A model generated the notes under the pieces. That model saw only the letters and a program-made list of their open reading frames with translations. It had not been told where the DNA came from and searched no databases. A DNA stretch of 22,050 nt from positions 1-22,050 of the forward strand of contig JAEXCA010000163.1 of the NCBI GenBank assembly GCA_023393755.1, given 5' to 3'. This DNA is from Actinomycetes bacterium. GTDB taxonomy: Bacteria > Actinomycetota > Actinomycetes > Propionibacteriales > Propionibacteriaceae. The position numbers and the translations under genes were made by a program. Shown here in pieces: positions 15,818 through 22,050 of the stretch (the first letter of the stretch is position 1; every line of letters begins with the position of its first letter).

Positions 15818-17493
15818 CGCTCCTCCTCCGCCGGCCGGGGCATGTACTGCGGCGCGTCAGCGGCCACCGTCCCGGGATCCGCGGCCGGCTCGCCACCCAT
15901 CAGGCTCACCACCCGGTCGGCGGCCAGGACGGCACCGGGACGGTGCGCGATCAGCAGTACCGTCCGGCCCGCGGCCAGCCGGTCGAGGGCGGCCAGGATG
16001 GCGGCCTCGCCGGCCAGGTCGACCTGGGAGGTGGGCTCGTCCAGCAGCAGAACGGGGGCATCGCGGAGCGCGGCCCGGGCGATCGACAGCCGCTGGGCCT
16101 GACCGCCGGAGAGCAGCCGGCCGTGCTCGCCGACCTGGGTGGCCAGGCCGTCCGGCATCGCCGACACCTCCTCGCGCAGGCCGGCGCGTTCCAGCGCCTC
16201 CCAGAGCCGGGCATCGGGGGCGTCGGGGGCGGCCACCCGCAGATTGTCGGCGATGCTGCCGAGGAAGAGGAAGGTGCGCTGCTCGACCACCGCGATGCGC
16301 GTCCGCGCGCCGACGGGATCGGCGAGCACGTCCACGCCGTCGACCCGGACCCGTCCGGAGCGCGGTAGCAGGTGTCCCTGCACCACCGCGGCCAGGGTCG
16401 ACTTGCCCACGCCGCTGGGTCCGACCAGGGCGACGCGCTCCCCCGGCTCGACCCGCAGCGAGACTCCGGTGAGCACGTCCGGCCCGCCCGGCCAGCCGGC
16501 GGTCACATCCTGCAGCAGGATGGCCCCGTCCGCCCCCGTCGGGGGCTCCGGCTCGGCCCGCGGCGGGGCGTCCACCTCGACCAGGTCGGCGAGCTCGCGC
16601 TGCGAGGCCCGGCCGGCGATCCCGATGTAGAAGAACTGGCCGATCACGTCCACCGGGCCGATCATCAGGGTGGTCATCAGCAGGATGGCCAGTCCCTGAC
16701 CCAGGGTGAGCGTGCCGGCGGCGATCCGCGCGGTGGCCAGCAGTCCCGCGGCCACCACCACGGTGAGGGAGAACGCCGCGTCCACCACCAGGATCAGCAC
16801 CTGGTTGCCGGCCAGCAGCCGCATCACCCCCCGCCGGTGGGTCTCGCCGCGCTCGGCGAGCCGGGCGCCCATCCGGTCGGCGGCCCGGGCGTAGACCAGC
16901 GTGTCGATCGCCTGGACCGCCTCGAGGAAGGCCCGGCTGAGCGCCAGCTGGGTGCGGCGGTAGGCCGCCCCGACCGGACGGACCAGCTGCTGGAAGCCGC
17001 CGAGCAGTACCGGGACGAGCAGCACCAGCAGGGCCAGCCAGCCGGCCGTGGGCGCGTCGACCGTGACCGCCATCACCACCAGCACCAGGAAGGGCGTGGA
17101 CAGTGCGCCGACGATCGGCCCGAGGAAGCCCGCCCGGTAGGTCGCGGTCTTCTCCACCCCGATGGTGCCCGCGGAGAGCAGCTCACCGGCGCGGTCGTGG
17201 GTGCCGACCAGCCCCAGGTCGAAGACCCGGCTCACCACCCGCCGCCGCAGTTCCCGTTCCGCCTCGGCGGGCGCCCACTGCGAGAACCAGGCGCTCACCG
17301 CGGCGAACAGCGCGGCCGCCACCGCCAGGCCGAGCATTCCGGCGATCTCCGCCGGTCCCGCCCGTCCGGCGTCCAGCGCGGCGCCCAGCCGCCAGAACAG
17401 CAGCGCGGTGGCCACCGCCCCGCCCCAGGCCAGCCCGACCGAACAGCGCAGCATCCAGCTCGGCGCGGCGCCCTTCACCGTGGCAACGGACAA
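15814..17493 (-). CDS. Heterodimeric ABC exporter subunit, CydD-like
   Basis: The first gene of the minus-strand pair, about 559 aa. A permease domain with six hydrophobic segments is followed by an ATPase with Walker A GPSGVGKST (Lys about 364), Q-loop VVEQRTF, signature LLSGGQAQR, Walker B VLLLDEPTSQVD and H-loop LIAHR. TTG at 17493 is chosen over ATG 17499 because AGGAG (17500-17504) would touch that ATG with no spacing but sits six bases before the TTG. The two choices differ by two residues. A frame extending to 17730 would run into the repeat island and is rejected. TAGGGT on the minus strand at 17522-17527 is a likely -10. It works with the CydC-like subunit; the substrate is unknown. 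Confidence 0.8.
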   Translation of the reverse strand: MSVATVKGAAPSWMLRCSVGLAWGGAVATALLFWRLGAALDAGRAGPAEIAGMLGLAVAAALFAAVSAWFSQWAPAEAERELRRRVVSRVFDLGLVGTHDRAGELLSAGTIGVEKTATYRAGFLGPIVGALSTPFLVLVVMAVTVDAPTAGWLALLVLLVPVLLGGFQQLVRPVGAAYRRTQLALSRAFLEAVQAIDTLVYARAADRMGARLAERGETHRRGVMRLLAGNQVLILVVDAAFSLTVVVAAGLLATARIAAGTLTLGQGLAILLMTTLMIGPVDVIGQFFYIGIAGRASQRELADLVEVDAPPRAEPEPPTGADGAILLQDVTAGWPGGPDVLTGVSLRVEPGERVALVGPSGVGKSTLAAVVQGHLLPRSGRVRVDGVDVLADPVGARTRIAVVEQRTFLFLGSIADNLRVAAPDAPDARLWEALERAGLREEVSAMPDGLATQVGEHGRLLSGGQAQRLSIARAALRDAPVLLLDEPTSQVDLAGEAAILAALDRLAAGRTVLLIAHRPGAVLAADRVVSLMGGEPAADPGTVAADAPQYMPRPAEEER

Positions 17494-17521
17494 GCGCATC
17501 TCCTGAGCTGCTGGGTCTCCG

Positions 17522-17527
17522 ACCCTA
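17522..17527 (-). promoter_or_regulatory. -10 box candidate for ABC exporter pair
   Basis: Minus-strand TAGGGT about 18 bases upstream of the AGGAG ribosome-binding site. It gives a leader of roughly 20 bases before the TTG/ATG start. Confidence 0.4.
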
Positions 17528-17577
17528 CCCCTCGGCTCGACGCGACGATCCGCCGCCCACCCGCAGCGGGATGTGAG

Positions 17578-17683
17578 GTCGGGTTTGTGGTCAGTTGGGT
17601 GGTGCGTGGTGGACAGATCGACCTCCAGATGCGGCCAAGGCGCCCGAGACCGGGGCCAACCAACGATCTGGAGGCCGAGCTGT
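17578..17683 (+). repeat. 106-bp palindromic repeat, copy 1
   Basis: Copy 1 of an element repeated in inverted orientation at 18122-18230. After a shared flank (TTGTGGTCAGT..GGGTGGTG..GTGGTGGAC) comes a hairpin. Its left arm ACAGATCGACCTCCAGAT (17613-17630) pairs with the right arm at 17666-17683 with two mismatches. The ~35-base loop is partly conserved (GCGGCCA..CCCGA..CGGGG). Homology stops at the end of the right arm. Confidence 0.8.
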
Positions 17684-17822
17684 CGAATCAGGCCGTCTCC
17701 CCTGACCGGACCGGTGCCGTAGCGGCGCACCCGACGGCACCGAGCTCAAACCCCTGCCGTCCTCACCTGCTGCCCGCGCATGAGGCTCCTCGGTTGTGGT
17801 CTGGGACGGTGGTGGCGGACCG

Positions 17823-17910
17823 GGGGACGGTTCCCTGGTCCGGATTGGACCGGAGAACCGTCCCCTGGTCCGGATTGGACCGCAGAACCGTCCCCCGGTC
17901 CGGGTTCGTG
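17823..17910. repeat. 30-bp-period tandem/palindromic repeat with GGGGACGGTTCC motifs
   Basis: From 17831, two contiguous 30-base units differ at two positions and share CTGGTCCGGATTGGACCG followed by GAACCG. A degenerate third unit follows. GGGGACGGTTC at 17823 pairs with GAACCGTCCCC at the first unit junction, with inner GGTCC/GGACC pairing, so the array folds as a REP/BIME-like hairpin. The same GGGGACGGTTCC..GGTCCGG core occurs near 10232. Confidence 0.8.
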
Positions 17911-17974
17911 TCGGTCCATTGCGAGCGGGATCCCCAGGCCGGCTGCGGCTCTTCTGGTGTTGTGGTTGCCCGGT

Positions 17975-17995
17975 AAAAACCCGGCGGAAGCCGGG
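17975..17995 (-). terminator. Orphan rho-independent terminator on minus strand
   Basis: Read on the minus strand, CCCGGC-TTCC-GCCGGG is a perfect 6-bp stem followed by TTTTT, a textbook intrinsic terminator. No gene that it could terminate is visible upstream on that strand. A TAGTGT -10-like box lies just before it (18004-18009). Confidence 0.6.
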
Positions 17996-18121
17996 CGTCC
18001 ACGACACTAGACGAGGCTGTTCCAGCGGCGGGGCGAGGCTGGGGGTTGGTCACCGGGGGTAGGGCACGGGGGCGCGCTGGCGGTCCGCTCAGCTGGCCAC
18101 CCCCAGGTCGAAGTACCGAAA

Positions 18122-18230
18122 ACAGATCGGCCTCCAGATGGCCGGTTCGCCCCGTTTTCGGGTGGCCTGGCCGCATCTGGAGGTCGATTTGTCCACCACA
18201 CATGCACCACCCCACTGACCACAGACCGAC
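18122..18230 (-). repeat. 106-bp palindromic repeat, copy 2 (inverted)
   Basis: Reverse-complement copy of 17578-17683. The left arm 18122-18139 (ACAGATCGGCCTCCAGAT) pairs with the right arm 18175-18192. The flank 18193-18230 matches the other copy's flank (read on the minus strand: CTGTGGTCAGT.GGGTGGTG..GTGGTGGAC), with a short insertion. The two copies enclose 438 bp, giving a 653-bp inverted-repeat-bounded unit. Confidence 0.8.
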
Positions 18231-18362
18231 ACTCGACGATCGACTGCCCGGATCCGGCCCGGCTGGCGGCCTCTTCCACCTTCCGGGCCTACCTCGATCC
18301 GACGGCATCCGTTCTGTCTCTGTCTCAACGGACCGGCCAGTGACGCGTCCGTCCACCCGGGG

Positions 18363-18368
18363 TATGGT
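18363..18368 (+). promoter_or_regulatory. -10 box of leaderless promoter for zinc-ribbon gene
   Basis: TATGGT is followed by six bases (CGCCTG) and GTG 18375. AGTGAC at 18339-18344 is a possible weak -35 with 18-bp spacing. Confidence 0.6.
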
Positions 18369-18374
18369 CGCCTG

Positions 18375-18554
18375 GTGACTGCAAACCCGGACGATCGCAC
18401 CGATCGGCCGCTGACCCGGCTCGAGCCCGCCGGCTCCGGTGGCGGCGATCCGGCCTGCTGGCTGGCCAATGTCTGCCCCGAGTGCGGCGCCTTCAACGAG
18501 TCGGCTCCGGGAACTCCGTGCTGGAACTGCGGACGGATCGATGACGAAGCCTGA
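18375..18554 (+). CDS. Small zinc-ribbon protein (59 aa)
   Basis: A short gene with a GTG start placed exactly six bases after a TATGGT -10 box. The 59-aa product has a polar N-terminus and a C-terminal CPECGAFN...PCWNCGR knuckle pair: Cys34, Cys37, Cys49 and Cys52, a typical four-cysteine zinc ribbon. An extra Cys28 precedes it. Third codon positions are mostly G/C, as expected of a real gene here. It overlaps the amidase start at 18541 by 14 bases, which would couple their translation. I do not recognise a named family. Such ribbons bind RNA or protein partners, but no function can be assigned. Confidence 0.72.
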   Translation: MTANPDDRTDRPLTRLEPAGSGGGDPACWLANVCPECGAFNESAPGTPCWNCGRIDDEA

Positions 18555-19455
18555 ATCCGGTCCGTCCGAAGGACGCTCCGTGGGTCGGTGCCGTCGCCCA
18601 CGGGCCGGACTCGGCCTGCTCGCTGCCCTGCTGCTGAGCGGCTGCGCTCAGGTGCCGGCAGCTGCTCCGCCGCCGTCGGCCCCCGCGACCGCGACCACAT
18701 CGCCCGCGACCACGCCAGTGTCCGCGCCGGAGGCCAGCCCCGCCCCTCCGTCCGCCACCGCCGTGCGCGACCAGTCCAGCGAGAGTGCCCAGCCGTTGGT
18801 CGGCCGGACGATCGTGGTCGATCCCGGACACAACGGGAAGTACTCCAGGACGTTCAACACCAAGAAGGTGCCGGCCGGCAATGGGAAGAAGAAGGCCTGC
18901 AACTCCTCGGGGACGGCGGGCAAGGGGCTCGCCGAGCATGCCTACACCTGGGCCCAGGCCAAGCTGCTCAAGGCCGAGCTCGAACGTCTCGGTGCGACCG
19001 TGCTGCTCACCCGGAAGAACGACTCCGGCCTCGGCCCGTGCGTCAACCAGCGCGCCAAGGTGGCCAACGACGCCGAAGCCGACCTGCTGATCTCCCTGCA
19101 CGCCGACGGCAGCCATGCCAGGAAGGCCCGCGGCTTCCATGTGATCATCTCCACCGCCATGGCCGGCGGGAAGAAACTGGAGAAGCGGTCGAAGACCCTG
19201 GCGGTCCACGCCCGCGAGGCACTCGAGAAGCACACCGGGATGCCACGTTCCACCTACATCGGACGGGGCACCGCCCTCAGCCCCCGCCGCGACATCGCCA
19301 CCCTCAACCTGCTCCGGACCACGCCGGGCATCATGACGGAACTCGGCAACATGCGGCACAGCGCGGATCTCAAGCTGTTGAAGTCGAAGGAGTTCCGCAA
19401 CCAGGTCGCCACCGCGCTGGCCGAAGCGGCGGTGAAGACCCTCAACCCCGGGTGA
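18541..19455 (+). CDS. N-acetylmuramoyl-L-alanine amidase lipoprotein (Amidase_3)
   Basis: A cell-wall hydrolase of 304 aa. A basic N-region and hydrophobic core lead to the lipobox LLSGC (Cys35). A Pro/Ala/Thr-rich linker follows to about residue 85, then an Amidase_3 catalytic domain. Zinc ligands are His97 in DPGHNG, Glu132 in LAEHAYT and His187 in SLHADG; the catalytic glutamate is Glu267 in MTELGNM. The enzyme cuts the lactyl-L-alanine bond between glycan and stem peptide outside the membrane. ATG 18541 is preferred to an upstream in-frame start because it begins just before the signal peptide. The ribosome-binding site is weak, consistent with coupling to the overlapping zinc-ribbon gene. 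The gene converges on the dehydrogenase gene, with 63 bp between stops and only a weak CTGAC/GTCAG hairpin. Confidence 0.88.
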   Translation: MTKPESGPSEGRSVGRCRRPRAGLGLLAALLLSGCAQVPAAAPPPSAPATATTSPATTPVSAPEASPAPPSATAVRDQSSESAQPLVGRTIVVDPGHNGKYSRTFNTKKVPAGNGKKKACNSSGTAGKGLAEHAYTWAQAKLLKAELERLGATVLLTRKNDSGLGPCVNQRAKVANDAEADLLISLHADGSHARKARGFHVIISTAMAGGKKLEKRSKTLAVHAREALEKHTGMPRSTYIGRGTALSPRRDIATLNLLRTTPGIMTELGNMRHSADLKLLKSKEFRNQVATALAEAAVKTLNPG

Positions 19456-19518
19456 ACCGGGCCTCCGCGAACGTTGGCCGAGCCTGACGAAGCCACGGTC
19501 AGCGGGGTTGTGCCGATC

Positions 19519-20592
19519 TCAGTGCGCGGTGGTCGGCTCGCCGCCGAAGAAGGTGCTCCACGGCATGTCCAGCGGCGCGTCCTGGGTGACCACGCGGTAC
19601 AGGTACCGGGCCAGTGGGAAGTCCTCGGCGCGGACGATGCCGCGGTCGGTCAGCCTCTCCAGCGCGGCACCGATCACCCCGACCGCAGCGACGCCCTCCA
19701 GCGTAACGCCCTTCAGGTGCACGTCGCGCACCTGCGAGAACGGGATGCCCCGGCCGACGTACTCGCCGGCGCGGACGTTGCGGCCGCCCATGCTGGTCAC
19801 GAACATGTCGCCCACGCCGGCGAGCCCGTCGCCGGTCCGCGGCTCGCCGCCCAGCAGTTCGATGAACTGGTGCACCTCCCGCGATCCCTGGGCGAACAGC
19901 GCGGCGGAGTAGTTGAACATCACGTACGGGCCGTCCTGCTCACCGCGGGCCGTGAGGATGCCGTTGGCGAAGCCCGCGCCGAAGGCGTAGACGTTCTTGG
20001 TGGCCGCCCCGACCTCGTGCCCAATGAAATCGGTGGAGGTCCAGACGTGGTAGTAGCCGGTCCGGTAGAGGCCCGCCAGTTCGTCCAGGCTGGCCTGATC
20101 CTCGCCGTTGAACACCACGCAGGAGTCCCGGCGGACGGCCAGCTCGCCGGCGATGCACGGCCCGACGATCGCCGACCAGGTGACGGCGTCGGCGAGTTCG
20201 CGGCCCACGGCGTCCTGCAACACGTGGGGCAGGATGCGCAGGGTGCCGTCGGGGTCGGCGTGGAGGCCCTTGGTGACCACCAGCACCTTCTGCCCCGGGC
20301 GCAACAGCCGGGCCAGCTGGGCACCCGCCCACTGGATGCCGAAGGAGTTCACCCCGACCATCACCACGTCGGCCGACGGGACGATCCCGTCAGCCTCGGC
20401 GAACTGGTGGGGAATCACTCCGGGATCGAGCCTCACCCCGAGAATGGGGTGGACGCCGGTGGACGCGATCGAGTCGATGATGGCGGTGTCCAGATGCGTC
20501 CCGATCAGGTGGACCTCATGGCCGTTGTCCCTGGCGGGATTGGTGAGCGCCGAGGCCATCACCCCGGCACCCAGTACTGCGATCCTGGCCAT
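19519..20592 (-). CDS. GpsA-like NAD(P)-dependent polyol-phosphate dehydrogenase
   Basis: A protein of 357 aa related to glycerol-3-phosphate dehydrogenase (GpsA). It has a Rossmann start IAVLGAGVMASALT, VTKG with Lys118, GPCIAGE, and GHEVGAATKNVYAFGAGFANG with the probable catalytic Lys209. GLAGVGDMFVT and GGRNVRAG follow, corresponding to the GpsA GLAGLGD..RN region. Several positions differ from housekeeping GpsA (GVMA for GAMG, for example). It is the last gene of an operon with an FGGY kinase and a DUF4432 protein. It may therefore oxidise a phosphorylated sugar alcohol rather than make glycerol-3-phosphate for lipids. AGGGAG upstream supports the ATG. The fold is sure; the substrate is inferred from context. 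Confidence 0.82.
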   Translation of the reverse strand: MARIAVLGAGVMASALTNPARDNGHEVHLIGTHLDTAIIDSIASTGVHPILGVRLDPGVIPHQFAEADGIVPSADVVMVGVNSFGIQWAGAQLARLLRPGQKVLVVTKGLHADPDGTLRILPHVLQDAVGRELADAVTWSAIVGPCIAGELAVRRDSCVVFNGEDQASLDELAGLYRTGYYHVWTSTDFIGHEVGAATKNVYAFGAGFANGILTARGEQDGPYVMFNYSAALFAQGSREVHQFIELLGGEPRTGDGLAGVGDMFVTSMGGRNVRAGEYVGRGIPFSQVRDVHLKGVTLEGVAAVGVIGAALERLTDRGIVRAEDFPLARYLYRVVTQDAPLDMPWSTFFGGEPTTAH

Positions 20593-20619
20593 GCTCTCCC
20601 TCTCACATCACGTGGCTTC

Positions 20620-20639
20620 CGGACGGCGCGGACCGTCCG
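20620..20639 (-). other. Hairpin in the DUF4432-dehydrogenase spacer
   Basis: CGGACGG/CCGTCCG 7-bp stem with a six-base loop in the 71-bp gap between the DUF4432 stop and the dehydrogenase start. It could slow or partly end transcription or protect an mRNA end; there is no U-tract. Confidence 0.35.
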
Positions 20640-20663
20640 CCACGGCAACGATACGGGCCCGGA

Positions 20664-21659
20664 TCAGCGGGTGGCGCCGGAGAACCGGATGGCCAGGCTG
20701 GTGTCGAAGATCTCGCCGGGCCCGAGCACCGGCATGCCGGCGCCATCGGCCTCGCGTTCCGGACCCCACAACGGCGCGTTGCAGGGCTCGATGCCGAGGG
20801 CCCAGGCGCCCCGCGGCGGGAAGACCCACTCGACCAGCCGCGGCAGTTCGGTGGTGCGCCAGACGACCTCGGCGACCAGCCCCGCCGGAGAGTCGACCCG
20901 CGCGGTGGCGAAGCCGTCCACCGTCCCGATCCCGGTGTGGCACCACACCGCCTCGGTGACGCGATCGACCGGCTCGGGGAACTCGGCCCACTCCGAGGCG
21001 GCCTCCGAGGGCTCGCGCGGCTCGTGGTGGGCGGCGTCGATCGCGATCCGGGTGCCCGGCAGGACGAGCGGAGCACCGAAGTTGACGTGGTACAGCAGGC
21101 CCACCGGAGCGGGCCAGGCACCCTCGTTGACGATGTGATCGCAGAGGTGGATCGCCGGCTCGTCGGCGAACGACGTGATCGTGCGGTGGACGCGCACCCG
21201 CCGGCCGAACACCTCCAGGGAGTCGACGGTACCGGCGATCCGGACGCCGGGCGCACCGTGCGGGTTCTCGACCCGGGTGACGGCGACGTCGTGCGCGCGG
21301 GTGTCGTGATGGGACCCGTGCTGGCCGTACCCGCCGCGCGGACTACCGATGTTGTCCAGACCGCAGGTGACCAGCAGCCCGCCGCCGAACCGGCCCAGCC
21401 ACCCGGACGGAGTGGGCGCGGGGCCCGGGCTTCCCAACGGGGACCGCCAGCCGACCGGCTGGCCGGCGTACCAGGCGGCGCCGATGTCCAGGCCGCGTTC
21501 GGGCAGCACCTCGAACGCCAGCCCACCGGCGAGGGTGACGGCGAAGGCGCGGCCGCCGGTCCCGCTGTGCGGGTCGCCCGCCGTCTCCCGGAGTTGGACG
21601 ACGGCGTCGGGCGAACCGACGTACCCCTGGCTCAGGAGTTCTCGGGTGGTGGGGTTCAT
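20664..21659 (-). CDS. DUF4432 family (aldose 1-epimerase-like) protein
   Basis: A protein of 331 aa matching the DUF4432 family, a galactose-mutarotase-fold group often encoded with sugar kinases. It begins MNPTTRELL and continues with LAFEVLPERGLDIGAAWYAGQPVGW, GGLLVTCGLDNIGSP and GLLYHVNFGAPLVLPGT. GIEPCNAPLWGPEREA near the C-terminus resembles the epimerase catalytic glutamate region. It probably interconverts anomers or isomers of the sugar handled by the neighbouring kinase and dehydrogenase. ATG 21659 is chosen because GGGAGG (21664-21669) precedes it by four bases and it overlaps by one base a TGA that fits as the end of the kinase. The same frame runs on upstream into kinase sequence, but this appears to result from a frameshift. 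Confidence 0.83.
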   Translation of the reverse strand: MNPTTRELLSQGYVGSPDAVVQLRETAGDPHSGTGGRAFAVTLAGGLAFEVLPERGLDIGAAWYAGQPVGWRSPLGSPGPAPTPSGWLGRFGGGLLVTCGLDNIGSPRGGYGQHGSHHDTRAHDVAVTRVENPHGAPGVRIAGTVDSLEVFGRRVRVHRTITSFADEPAIHLCDHIVNEGAWPAPVGLLYHVNFGAPLVLPGTRIAIDAAHHEPREPSEAASEWAEFPEPVDRVTEAVWCHTGIGTVDGFATARVDSPAGLVAEVVWRTTELPRLVEWVFPPRGAWALGIEPCNAPLWGPEREADGAGMPVLGPGEIFDTSLAIRFSGATR

Positions 21660-22050
21660 CAGGCCTCCCAGGGCAGCTTGTCGAAGTAGCTTGCCAGATC
21701 GCAGTAGTTCGTAACTGTCCCAGCTGGGGTTGAGCTCGTCCACACCGTCGGCCACGTCGGCGAAGGCACCGACGGCGACGCCCGCCATCGCGGCAGCGCA
21801 GACCGAGCCGAGCTCCGCGACCGGGGAGACCTGAACCGGCACTCCGAGGGAGTCGGCGAACCTCTGGCACCACACCGGGGACCGGGTGGCTCCGCCGGAG
21901 AGCCGGACGGGCAGCGGGGCGGGCAGGGCGGACTGCAGCCGCTCGACGTGCCGGCGATGCTCCCAGCAGATCCCCTCGATCACGGCACCCAGCAGTTCGT
22001 CCTCCCCGGTGGCCGAGGACAGCCCGACCCAGGCGCCGCGCGCTCCGGAG
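21659..22050 (-). CDS. FGGY-family carbohydrate kinase, 3' part, with apparent frameshift
   Basis: The C-terminal part of an FGGY sugar kinase; the N-terminal part lies beyond the right edge. Visible motifs are GARGAWVGLS, VIEGICWEHRRHVERL, LSGGATRSPVWCQRFADSLG and ELGSVCAAAMAGVAVGAFADV, as in xylulokinase-like enzymes. The frame continues without a stop into the DUF4432 gene, but from about 21707 its codons have low third-position GC (LLRSGKLLRQAALGGL). The next frame gives NYCDLASYFDKLPWEA and then TGA (21661-21659), with high third-position GC and the expected TGATG overlap. I infer a single-base insertion near 21705-21712, by mutation or sequencing error. The natural product is a separate kinase that phosphorylates a sugar or polyol for this operon. 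Confidence 0.75.
21664..21669 (-). promoter_or_regulatory. Ribosome-binding site that decides the DUF4432 start
   Basis: Minus-strand GGGAGG four bases before ATG 21659, inside the kinase 3' end. It indicates that the DUF4432 protein is initiated independently rather than made only as a kinase fusion. Confidence 0.65.

Larger units (their letters stand above)
17494..18374. other. Gene-free repeat island between ABC pair and zinc-ribbon gene
   Basis: About 880 bases with no credible gene. The open frames here have weak third-position GC and run across the repeats. The island holds the minus-strand promoter of the ABC pair, two inverted copies of a ~106-bp palindromic element, a 30-bp-period tandem repeat with GGGGACGGTTCC/GAACCGTCCCC cores, an orphan minus-strand terminator and, at its right edge, the leaderless promoter of the zinc-ribbon gene. 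No transposase or integrase remnant is recognisable. Confidence 0.75.

Noticed and set aside
17831..17920. CRISPR array from the 30-bp periodicity
   Set aside because: The units are contiguous with no unique spacers, only two are well conserved, and no cas gene is present.
14066..17976. Long plus-strand open frames opposite the ABC exporter pair
   Set aside because: They are antisense to two genes with complete ABC motifs and are low-complexity Arg/Gly/Pro/Gln-rich, as expected of shadow frames in GC-rich DNA.
17763..18356. Minus-strand 197-codon frame in the repeat island
   Set aside because: It runs through the repeats and the terminator, has biased repetitive composition and no start signal. 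The peptide similarity between the two element copies only reflects DNA repetition.
17494..18374. tRNA or other structured RNA gene upstream of the orphan terminator
   Set aside because: I found no cloverleaf, T-loop GGTTCGA or known RNA motif on the minus strand before the terminator.
20664..21983. A single kinase-DUF4432 fusion protein
   Set aside because: The joining segment has poor third-position GC, the adjacent frame supplies a natural stop with TGATG overlap, and a strong ribosome-binding site precedes the DUF4432 ATG.

Overview
The window is GC-rich DNA (third codon positions are mostly G or C) from an actinobacterium. A Propionibacteriaceae-like organism is plausible. The reasons are many leaderless genes with a TANNNT -10 box six bases before an ATG/GTG, a succinate/acetyl-CoA:acetate CoA-transferase of the type used in propionate metabolism, and the overall gene content. 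The taxon is inferred, not proven.

Layout. (1) 66-4591 is a tightly coupled plus-strand operon that looks like a lasso-peptide-type RiPP cluster. It encodes a short asparagine-synthetase-like cyclase without a glutaminase domain, a B2-type transglutaminase-like peptidase, an HPr-kinase-like P-loop protein and an ABC exporter. The precursor peptide and the B1/RRE protein are not visible and should lie left of position 1. (2) 4614-7552 holds a PQQ-type sugar dehydrogenase lipoprotein, a small VanZ protein and a DUF1015 protein. (3) 7585-7659 is a 75-bp near-perfect palindrome. (4) 7695-10209 carries a hexose-6-phosphate mutarotase-like epimerase and a CoA-transferase. A GGGGACGGTTCC hairpin follows, separating them from a convergent HAD phosphatase that is divergent from a TetR regulator. 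(5) 11701-14053 carries a membrane protein, an orphan PemK/MazF-like protein and a VanZ-RDD fusion. (6) 14072-17493 (minus) is a heterodimeric CydDC-like ABC exporter pair.

(7) 17494-18374 is a non-coding repeat island. Two inverted copies of a ~106-bp element, each itself palindromic, flank a 30-bp-period tandem repeat that shares its core motif with the hairpin near 10230, and an orphan minus-strand terminator. (8) 18375-19455 has a 59-aa zinc-ribbon protein with a leaderless promoter overlapping an N-acetylmuramoyl-L-alanine amidase lipoprotein. (9) 19519-22050 (minus) is a sugar/polyol catabolic operon: the 3' part of an FGGY kinase, a DUF4432 epimerase-like protein and a GpsA-like dehydrogenase. 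The kinase 3' end has an apparent one-base frameshift that artificially fuses it to the DUF4432 frame.

The most interesting parts are the noncanonical kinase-containing lasso-like cluster, the repeat island, the zinc-ribbon small gene and the frameshifted kinase. No tRNA, rRNA, CRISPR array or transposase gene was seen.
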